A model generated the notes under the pieces. It was given only the letters and a program-made list of their open reading frames with translations, had not been told where the DNA came from and ran no database searches. From the NCBI GenBank assembly GCA_002409995.1, contig DHOR01000006.1:11409-18087 (forward strand): 6,679 bases of DNA, given 5' to 3'. This DNA is from Hungatella sp. UBA5385. Lineage in GTDB: Bacteria > Bacillota > Clostridia > Lachnospirales > Lachnospiraceae. Each line of letters starts with the position of its first letter. Position 1 is the stretch's first letter. The position numbers were made by a program, and so were the translations under genes. Of the stretch, positions 1 through 5,468 are shown one piece after another.

Positions 1-1
1 G

Positions 2-36
2 GGGGTTCGACCTTTTGTATCAAAGGGTCGAACCCC
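2..36. terminator. Hairpin downstream of the L,D-transpeptidase gene, probable terminator
   Basis: An 11-bp perfect inverted repeat (2-12 with 26-36, GGGGTTCGACC and its complement) continues inward through one T·G pair to three more A-T pairs (14-16 with 22-24), leaving a 5-base loop at 17-21. It begins four bases past the TAA stop of the minus-strand gene, the expected place for its terminator. The T-tract that would follow on the minus strand lies beyond the window edge and cannot be seen. On the plus strand the hairpin is followed by only a weak T-rich stretch (ATCTTTAAATTT), and the T13/G25 pair is a valid U·G wobble only in plus-strand RNA, so it may also stop a plus-strand transcript arriving from the left. 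The hairpin is seen directly; the terminator role is inferred. Confidence 0.65.
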
Positions 37-40
37 ATCT

Positions 41-1456
41 TTAAATTTGAATATTAGGATCAGTTGGGTCCCAAGTCTGTGTTTCCGGTATAATCTGTTC
101 GATGGCCGGTCTCTCATATGGCCCGGGAACAGGTGAATTATAGATGGTAACTGTAGTTCCGATGCCACAGTTATCGTATACCCACTTGGCATCTTTTGTA
201 AGCAGACGAATACATCCTGCTGACTCGGCTATACTTAAATAATTATAAGTAGAAGGGTCAAGAGTCATTGGGTTTGGACTGCTGTACAGTATGGAGTGAA
301 TCAGGAAGCCCTTGTATACACGAGTTGCATACTGGGTGTAGATTCCATGGTTCATGTCTCTCCAACGGTATTTCTCCGGTGTATTATAGGTTCCTAGTGG
401 TGTATCCGGACCTGTAGAGGTTAAGAATGTTTTTACAGGAATAATAAAACCATTATCACCATCTTTTGCATAGATTGTCATGGTGTTCATCTCTTTGTTA
501 ATGTTGATTTGATAAGGTCCGCCTGTACCCATAACCGGCTCCAGATCAGAAAGCATTTTGCCTGTTTCATCAAAATAATATTTGTAGCCGTCAATGTACT
601 GCCAGCCTGTTACCGGGTGAGAGTCATTGAAATAATAGCGTTGGTTGCCGTCCCAGCCCCAGCCGCTGAAGGAACTGCCATCGCCGTTTATGTAACGCAA
701 CTGTCCGTCAATTTCCTGAATGCCGTCTTTGACGGTAGATATGAGAGGATTGGCTGTTGGATATGGGAATTCAGAACCCTTCTTGTAATATGCCATACGA
801 AGCCCTGTAATGTAGCGGCCTGTTCCCATGGTTCCCGTGGCCGTTCCGTTCTTTGCCCAGTCCATAGTGCTTCCGTCATTGAGCTGTGCTGTGTAGTAAA
901 TATCATAGTTGTTATTCACATAGCCGGAAAAACGAATCTCAACAGCTTCAATGTTCACATCATTTGGATAGTTTGGGGTCTGCTGTCCATTGATCACCCA
1001 AGAAGACCACCCTGTGCTGGAAGTGTAGGTACGGTAAAGAACGTTACCTACTATGTTAGTAAGAAAGATGGACAAACCATGGAATCCCTGATCATGATTG
1101 TCGCTTCTGATCCAAGTATCATTCTGAAATGGCTGGGACCAGATTCCGTCGCCTACCAGGTATGTAGTCTGCAGGTGGGGTAAATTGGCTTTCATAGCCT
1201 CTATAGCAGCAGCAGCTTCCGCGTCCTCTACACCGCTTTCGCCGCCTCCCAAATCTTCTTGTCCTATTCCTGCATTCTCTAATGCTTTTTCCGCATCCTC
1301 TGTTTCAGCAGCTCCTGATTGTGTTGACTCACCAATAGGAATTCCATTGCGGAATCCCGGACCATAGGCTTCATCAGCCCAGGCAACTGATGTATGTCCA
1401 ATCATAACAGCTGCCGACAGACATAGTGCTGTAAAACGGCAGGTTAATTTGCGCAT
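41..1456 (-). CDS. Secreted L,D-transpeptidase (YkuD family) with wall-binding repeats
   Basis: A 471-residue exported peptidoglycan-crosslinking enzyme. Residues 1-27 form a signal peptide (basic Arg/Lys start, hydrophobic core, VAWA cleavage signal). Residues 43-90 are an acidic Ala/Glu/Gly linker. Residues 139-227 resemble two degenerate ChW (clostridial hydrophobic, W) repeats: GWSSW followed by NIEAVEIRF, then a second unit with GTMGTGRYITGLRM. Residues 264-304 hold two aromatic Gly-Trp/Tyr-Tyr-Phe repeats of the choline/glucan-binding type (GWQYIDGYKYYF). Residues 314-439 are the YkuD catalytic domain, with His387-Ser388 (IHSILY) and nucleophile Cys415 in SAGCIRL. YkuD enzymes join meso-diaminopimelate residues of neighbouring stem peptides, giving 3-3 crosslinks or anchoring proteins. 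The usual His of SHGC is Ala here, and the His-to-Cys spacing is long (28 residues). The ATG has a perfect AGGAGG (1465-1470) eight bases upstream. The tail after 440 is Pro-rich and acidic. The gene is divergent from the polysaccharide locus. The family call is firm; the substrate is inferred. Confidence 0.9.
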   Translation of the reverse strand: MRKLTCRFTALCLSAAVMIGHTSVAWADEAYGPGFRNGIPIGESTQSGAAETEDAEKALENAGIGQEDLGGGESGVEDAEAAAAIEAMKANLPHLQTTYLVGDGIWSQPFQNDTWIRSDNHDQGFHGLSIFLTNIVGNVLYRTYTSSTGWSSWVINGQQTPNYPNDVNIEAVEIRFSGYVNNNYDIYYTAQLNDGSTMDWAKNGTATGTMGTGRYITGLRMAYYKKGSEFPYPTANPLISTVKDGIQEIDGQLRYINGDGSSFSGWGWDGNQRYYFNDSHPVTGWQYIDGYKYYFDETGKMLSDLEPVMGTGGPYQININKEMNTMTIYAKDGDNGFIIPVKTFLTSTGPDTPLGTYNTPEKYRWRDMNHGIYTQYATRVYKGFLIHSILYSSPNPMTLDPSTYNYLSIAESAGCIRLLTKDAKWVYDNCGIGTTVTIYNSPVPGPYERPAIEQIIPETQTWDPTDPNIQI

Positions 1457-1464
1457 AATAAAAA

Positions 1465-1470
1465 CCTCCT
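1465..1470 (-). promoter_or_regulatory. Ribosome binding site of the L,D-transpeptidase gene
   Basis: The minus strand reads AGGAGG here, eight bases before the ATG at 1456-1454. It is a consensus Shine-Dalgarno sequence and fixes the start that gives the signal peptide. I could not find a convincing -35/-10 pair for this gene in the upstream 60 bases. Confidence 0.85.
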
Positions 1471-1527
1471 AAAAAAGATAGATACTTCTTTACTGTAACA
1501 TAATCCGGTCCTAAATGCTATATATGA

Positions 1528-1556
1528 TTTACATTTTGGGGGGAATATAGTACAAT
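1528..1556 (+). promoter_or_regulatory. Sigma-A-type promoter for the first flippase gene
   Basis: TTTACA (1528-1533) and TACAAT (1551-1556) are separated by exactly 17 bases; each hexamer matches the sigma-70/sigma-A consensus at five of six positions. The expected start of transcription near 1563 would leave a leader of about 38 bases containing the GGAGG ribosome binding site at 1591-1595. The spacer contains a run of six G. The -35 overlaps one arm of a short AT-rich inverted repeat (TAAAT 1512-1516, ATTTA 1527-1531). The layout is seen in the sequence; activity is inferred. Confidence 0.7.
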
Positions 1557-1600
1557 AAGGCGTAAAAGTCCAGGGGGGTCAAAAGGGCTTGGAGGTAGAT

Positions 1601-3037
1601 ATGACCGAGGAAAATTTGAAAAAAAAGGTGCTTTCCGGCCTCTTCTGGAAAGTGATGGAAAATGGCGGAACCCAGGGAATTCAGTTTCTGGTTTCTGTGA
1701 TTTTGGCGCGCCTTCTAACTCCTGCAGAGTCTGGAGAGGTGATGCTGATTATGATTTTTATCGCAATCGGCAATGTGTTTGTGCAGAGCGGATTTAATAC
1801 ATCTCTGATTCAGAAAAAAACAGTTGATGAGGCGGATTATTCCTCTGCCTTTTATATTACACTTGGAATTGCGGCGATTTTATATCTGATTCTCTATGTG
1901 ACAGCTCCTCTCATTGCTGGATTTTATGAACAGCCTGTATTTCAGCCTGTTCTCAGAGTTTTGGCTGTTACACTGTTCTTTGGTGCAGTGACTTCTGTAC
2001 AGACAGCAGTTGTGGCAAGAAATATGAAGTTTAAGCAGCTGTGTCTGGCAAGTCTGGCTGCAGCCTGTGGGTCAGGAGTCATTGGTGTTGCTATGGCACT
2101 GGCAGGAAAAGGGCTGTGGGCACTTGTAATGCAGCAGTTTTTTAATAGCTTTTTCCTGATGATAGTTTTATGGATTCTGGTAAAATGGCGTCCAAAGCTG
2201 TTGTTTTCTTTTAAAAAGGCAGGAGAGCTTTTTTCATATGGCTGGAAGATTCTCTGTTCAGGCCTGATCGATACTATTTTTACCAATGTATATGGTCCTG
2301 TAATTGGAAAAATTTATAATTCTCATATGATGGGGCAATACTTCAGAGCAAACCAGTTTCCTTCTCTGATTGCCAATAATCTTGGTGCTGCCATTCAGTC
2401 TGTAATGCTGCCGGCATTTTCCGTTCATCAGGACAACAGGGAACAGGTGAAAAGCATGGTGAGAAGATCCATAGTCACCAGCTCATTTCTTGTATTTCCC
2501 ATGATGGCGGGGATGATTGCAGTTGCAGAGCCTATGGTAAGACTGCTTCTTACGGATCAATACTTACCTGCGATTCCTATGCTGCGGCTCCTTTGTATTG
2601 CTTATGCAACCTGGCCTCTTCATGTGGCGAATCTGCAGGCAATCAATGCTTTGGGAAGAAGTGAAATCTTCTTAAAGCTGGAAATAATTAAAAAAATAGT
2701 CAATGTAATCGCTCTGATTATCAGTATTCCCCATGGAATCTATGTGATGGTGGCTATGAGAGCTGTCACTGACTTTGTATGTACCTTTATCAATGCTTAT
2801 CCCAATAAAAAGCTTCTAAATTACAGCTTTTTTGAGCAATGGAAGGATGTGTTCCCTTCCCTTCTGTTATCGGCAGTGATGTGTGCCATTGTATATTCAG
2901 TTCAGTTCTTTGTATCAGGATTACTGCTGACACTTGTGGTGCAGATCATTGTGGGAGTTGTTGTTTATGCAGGGCTTGCGTGGTTGTTTAAGCTGGAAAG
3001 TTTCTATTATTTATTGGGTATGATGAAGAACAGATAA
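1601..3037 (+). CDS. Wzx-type polysaccharide flippase (MOP superfamily)
   Basis: A 478-residue polytopic membrane protein of the lipopolysaccharide/teichuronic acid exporter group (WzxC/TuaB-like). These proteins flip undecaprenyl-linked oligosaccharides from the inner to the outer leaflet of the plasma membrane. The N-terminus has the family pattern: LFWKVMENGG, then LARLLTPAESGEV (35-47), then SGFNTSLIQKK (63-73). The YFRANQFPSL segment (247-256) is also typical. About a dozen to fourteen hydrophobic segments fill the chain, with a basic C-terminal end, and the length is normal for the family. I chose the ATG at 1601 because GGAGG (1591-1595) sits five bases before it; the in-frame TTG at 1589 overlaps that site and is unlikely to be used. 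The gene is preceded by its own promoter and divergent from the L,D-transpeptidase. It is followed after 80 bases by a second exporter. The exact sugar substrate cannot be read from the sequence. Confidence 0.88.
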   Translation: MTEENLKKKVLSGLFWKVMENGGTQGIQFLVSVILARLLTPAESGEVMLIMIFIAIGNVFVQSGFNTSLIQKKTVDEADYSSAFYITLGIAAILYLILYVTAPLIAGFYEQPVFQPVLRVLAVTLFFGAVTSVQTAVVARNMKFKQLCLASLAAACGSGVIGVAMALAGKGLWALVMQQFFNSFFLMIVLWILVKWRPKLLFSFKKAGELFSYGWKILCSGLIDTIFTNVYGPVIGKIYNSHMMGQYFRANQFPSLIANNLGAAIQSVMLPAFSVHQDNREQVKSMVRRSIVTSSFLVFPMMAGMIAVAEPMVRLLLTDQYLPAIPMLRLLCIAYATWPLHVANLQAINALGRSEIFLKLEIIKKIVNVIALIISIPHGIYVMVAMRAVTDFVCTFINAYPNKKLLNYSFFEQWKDVFPSLLLSAVMCAIVYSVQFFVSGLLLTLVVQIIVGVVVYAGLAWLFKLESFYYLLGMMKNR

Positions 3038-3054
3038 TAGAAATAATCGCTGAG

Positions 3055-3083
3055 TTTACATTTTTTGGCAGATACGGTAGAAT
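3055..3083 (+). promoter_or_regulatory. Sigma-A-type promoter for the second exporter and downstream genes
   Basis: TTTACA (3055-3060) and TAGAAT (3078-3083) are separated by exactly 17 bases, each hexamer five of six to consensus. Transcription would start near 3090, giving a leader of about 28 bases with AGAGG (3106-3110) seven bases before the ATG. The element strongly resembles the promoter at 1528-1556: the same -35, the same TTTT directly after it, the same spacer length and an AA following the -10. No terminator hairpin is visible between 3038 and 3117, so this is probably an internal promoter that supplements read-through. Confidence 0.65.
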
Positions 3084-3117
3084 AATAGCAGTATATTAAG
3101 AAAACAGAGGATATAAG

Positions 3118-4377
3118 ATGGAACGGAAAAATATCACCTGGAATATGATCGGCAGTTTAATTTATGCTGGTTCCAGTATGGTTCTGACAGCTCTTGTCAA
3201 TCATTTAGTAGGGCCGGAGCAGGGGGGAATCTTTGGATTTGCGTTCAGTGCATTTGGGCAGCAGATATTTACTGTGGCCTATTTTGGCATGCGCCCGATT
3301 CAGAGCACTGACACCGGCGGAAGTTATACCTTTGGTGAATACAGAATGGCACGATATTATACAAGCCTTTTTGCCATTATTTTAGGCATTGGTTATATTC
3401 TCTTTCAGACGATTACTGCGCCGGAGACCTACAGCATGGAAAAGATTCTTGTTGTATTTCTTATGGTTCTTTATAAAGTCCTTGATGGTTTTGCAGATGT
3501 TTATGAATCGGAATTCCAAAGAGGCGGACGCCTTTATCTTACAGGGAAAGCAATGGCTTACAGAACCATGTTTTCCGTTGCTCTGTTTTTAGGGGCACTT
3601 GCTGTTACAAGACATCTTATATTTGCCTGTGCAGTGGCTGTGTGCGCTCAGGGAATGGGAATTGTTCTGTTTGATAAGAGGATGGCAGGAAAACTGCAGA
3701 ATATCAGTTATAATAGAGAAAAGGGCAGAGAATGGACTTTAATCAGAGAGTCCTTTTTGCTGTTTTTATCTGTATTTTTGGATTTCCTCATTTTTTCCAT
3801 GGCAAAATATGCAGTGGATGCTAATATGACCTCGATAGACAATGCTATTTTTGTGGCAATCTTTATGCCAACCTCAGTGATTAATCTGGCTGCTAATTTT
3901 GTCATAAGACCCTTTTTGACAAAGATGGCAATTCAGTGGGAAGAGGGAAGATTCCATGATCTGGCAGAGGATTTAAGGAAGCTGATGGGAATTATACTAT
4001 TTCTCACAGTGATCGCTCTGGCTGGGGCATGGGTCCTTGGTGTGCCTGTCCTTGGAGCAATCTCCAATGTTGATCTTGTTCCATATAAGAGCGGCTTGAT
4101 GATGATTATACTGGGCGGCGGTTTCTTTGCAGTGATGAATCTGTTTTATTATGTTCTTGTGGTGATGAAATGTCAGAAGCGTATATTCTTTGGTTATGTA
4201 CCTGTCTGTATCCTGTCCTTTTTCCTGTCCTATGGGTTTGTAAAAGCAGGAGGAATCAATGGAGGCGCCTGCTCCTATATGATAGAAATGGCGCTGCTGA
4301 TGATATGCTTTATGGGACAGGCATATATGGTCTTTTTCAGAGAGAAAAAACGATGGGAGGAGGCGCACCATGGATAA
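3118..4377 (+). CDS. Second polysaccharide exporter-like membrane protein (MOP/flippase type)
   Basis: A 419-residue polytopic membrane protein annotated here as a flippase-like polysaccharide biosynthesis protein. The start (NITWNMIGSLIYAGSSMVL) and the following GPEQGGIFGFAFS region (32-44) follow the MOP N-terminal pattern. QSTDTGGSYTFGEYRMARY (62-80) is a polar segment I associate with a clostridial subgroup of these exporters. About twelve hydrophobic segments are present, the last at roughly 386-407, followed by a charged tail ending EEAHHG. It is shorter than, and does not visibly resemble in detail, the preceding 478-residue flippase, so a recent tandem duplication is unlikely. Its start has AGAGG seven bases upstream and its own promoter. 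Its last eight bases overlap the glycosyltransferase start, which implies translational coupling and a shared pathway. It probably moves a lipid-linked sugar or oligosaccharide; the substrate is unknown. Confidence 0.75.
   Translation: MERKNITWNMIGSLIYAGSSMVLTALVNHLVGPEQGGIFGFAFSAFGQQIFTVAYFGMRPIQSTDTGGSYTFGEYRMARYYTSLFAIILGIGYILFQTITAPETYSMEKILVVFLMVLYKVLDGFADVYESEFQRGGRLYLTGKAMAYRTMFSVALFLGALAVTRHLIFACAVAVCAQGMGIVLFDKRMAGKLQNISYNREKGREWTLIRESFLLFLSVFLDFLIFSMAKYAVDANMTSIDNAIFVAIFMPTSVINLAANFVIRPFLTKMAIQWEEGRFHDLAEDLRKLMGIILFLTVIALAGAWVLGVPVLGAISNVDLVPYKSGLMMIILGGGFFAVMNLFYYVLVVMKCQKRIFFGYVPVCILSFFLSYGFVKAGGINGGACSYMIEMALLMICFMGQAYMVFFREKKRWEEAHHG
4356..4363 (+). promoter_or_regulatory. Ribosome binding site of the GT2 gene inside the exporter gene
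   Basis: GGAGGAGG lies within the last codons of the second exporter gene, six bases before the glycosyltransferase ATG at 4370. This strong site, together with the 8-bp gene overlap, decides the start and suggests coupled translation. Confidence 0.8.
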
Positions 4378-5059
4378 GGTACTTGTAATAATTCCAGCAT
4401 ATAATGAAGGGCTTAATATAGAACGGGTGGTTGGCGGAGTCATTGAGAATTATTCCATGTTTGATTATGTGATTATCAATGATGGTTCCACAGATAACAC
4501 CTCGGAGGTCTGTCGGAGCCATGGCTGGAAAATCATCGACCTTCCCATGAATTTAGGTCTTGCAGGTGCTTTTCAGACTGGCCTCAAATACGCCTGGCGC
4601 CATGGATATAACTATGCCATTCAGTTTGACGGAGATGGACAGCACAGACCTGAATTCATTGAGCCAATGAGAAAGAAAATGGATGAAGGTTATGATATTG
4701 TTATTGGTTCCAGATATGTAGATGAGAAAAAACCTTTCTCTATAAGAATGGTTGGCAGCCGTATGCTGTCAACAGCCATTTGGCTGACTACCGGTGTGAC
4801 AGTGAAAGACCCTACCTCAGGGATGCGGATGTTCAGCAGAAAGATGATTAAAGAATTTGCAGACGGTCTTAACTATGGTCCTGAGCCGGATACCATTTCC
4901 TACTTAATTAAGCAGGGGGCAAAGGTGGCGGAAATCCAGGTTGCTATGGACGAGAGAATTCTGGGAGAAAGCTATTTAAAGCCTTTAAGTGCAGCCCGTT
5001 ATATGGGGAAAATGCTATTTTCCATATTGCTGATTCAAAGCTTCCGAAAACGGGACTGA
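4370..5059 (+). CDS. GT2 glycosyltransferase, polyprenyl-phosphate sugar transferase type (DPM1/GtrB-like)
   Basis: A 229-residue cytoplasmic glycosyltransferase of family GT2. It has the GT-A signature motifs in order: IPAYNE (8-13) at the nucleotide site, NDGSTDNT (37-44), NLGLAGA (61-67), the metal-binding DxD in QFDGDGQH (Asp87, Asp89), GSRY (113-116) and DPTSGMRMF (147-155). This order is typical of dolichyl-phosphate mannose synthase and bacterial GtrB/ArnC relatives, which transfer a sugar from a nucleotide donor to polyprenyl phosphate. Unlike GtrB and ArnC (over 300 residues with C-terminal membrane helices), this protein ends after a moderately hydrophobic stretch (KMLFSILLIQSF) and a basic RKRD tail, so it is probably peripheral to the membrane. 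It overlaps the exporter gene by eight bases and is followed 25 bases later by the DUF2304 gene. The nucleotide-sugar donor is not evident. Confidence 0.88.
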   Translation: MDKVLVIIPAYNEGLNIERVVGGVIENYSMFDYVIINDGSTDNTSEVCRSHGWKIIDLPMNLGLAGAFQTGLKYAWRHGYNYAIQFDGDGQHRPEFIEPMRKKMDEGYDIVIGSRYVDEKKPFSIRMVGSRMLSTAIWLTTGVTVKDPTSGMRMFSRKMIKEFADGLNYGPEPDTISYLIKQGAKVAEIQVAMDERILGESYLKPLSAARYMGKMLFSILLIQSFRKRD

Positions 5060-5084
5060 TTATAATAGAAGGGAGACATATACC

Positions 5085-5468
5085 ATGACTATTGTGCTTC
5101 GCTGTGTGTTAATAACCGTTTCCATACTGCTGACTTTTTTTGTGTTAAGACGGATTCGCCAATCCAGAATGAAGATTGAAGATTCTATTTTCTGGGTGAT
5201 GTCTGCTCTGCTTTTGGTGGCATTCAGCATCTTTCCCGGACTGGCGGATTTGCTTACTAAATTGTCAGGAACTTATTCCACTGCTAATTTCCTCTTTATG
5301 TTTATGATATTTCTGCTGCTTGTTAAGAGCTTTTCTCTGTCTGTGAAGGTTTCCCAGCTGGAGCGGAGAGTGACAGACTTGATACAGATGCTGGCTCTTG
5401 ATAAGGAAGAGGATGAGAAAAAGGGGGAAAGGGATCATGAAGAAAAAGACTCTGGATATTCTCAGTAA
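5085..5468 (+). CDS. DUF2304 family small membrane protein
   Basis: A 127-residue protein with three hydrophobic segments (about 3-20, 34-53 and 67-83). These are followed by a short heptad-like helix (VSQLERRVTDLIQMLAL, 89-105) and a strongly charged tail (106-127, Lys/Glu/Asp rich). Size, helix pattern and placement directly after a DPM1-like GT2 gene fit DUF2304, a family of unknown biochemical role commonly found beside such transferases. My inference is that it anchors or partners the soluble GT2 enzyme. The start has GAAGGGAG (5068-5075) nine bases upstream of the ATG. Its last 32 bases overlap the start of the next gene, and its A/G-rich tail codons also carry that gene's ribosome binding site. 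The family assignment rests on recognition without a profile search. Confidence 0.75.
   Translation: MTIVLRCVLITVSILLTFFVLRRIRQSRMKIEDSIFWVMSALLLVAFSIFPGLADLLTKLSGTYSTANFLFMFMIFLLLVKSFSLSVKVSQLERRVTDLIQMLALDKEEDEKKGERDHEEKDSGYSQ

Larger units (their letters stand above)
1457..1600. other. Divergent intergenic region between L,D-transpeptidase and polysaccharide locus
   Basis: This stretch holds the minus-strand ribosome binding site at 1465-1470, the plus-strand promoter at 1528-1556 and the plus-strand GGAGG at 1591-1595. A small AT-rich inverted repeat (TAAAT 1512-1516 / ATTTA 1527-1531) overlaps the plus-strand -35 and lies upstream of the minus-strand gene, so it could act as a shared operator. 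The arms are only five bases and AT-rich, which may be chance. No small gene or RNA structure stood out. Confidence 0.5.

Noticed and set aside
1..36. GGTTCGA / TCGAACCCC resembling a tRNA T-arm
   Set aside because: The bases form one long simple hairpin with a 5-base loop, and there is no acceptor, D-arm or anticodon arm around it. It sits just past a stop codon, which fits a terminator better.
509..1183. A 224-codon plus-strand reading frame opposite the L,D-transpeptidase
   Set aside because: It lies wholly antisense to a gene with clear domains and has no recognisable family pattern. I take it as a shadow of the coding strand.
1589..1600. In-frame TTG start four codons before the flippase ATG
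   Set aside because: The TTG immediately precedes and overlaps the GGAGG ribosome binding site that serves the ATG at 1601, so it has no proper site of its own.
3997..4443. A 148-codon minus-strand reading frame across the exporter/GT2 junction
   Set aside because: It is antisense to two well-supported genes and has a His-rich, low-information product with no recognisable motif.
5061..5066. Perfect TATAAT between the GT2 and DUF2304 genes
   Set aside because: No -35-like hexamer occurs 16 to 18 bases upstream, and it sits only a few bases before the DUF2304 ribosome binding site. Probably chance AT-rich sequence in a tight operon.
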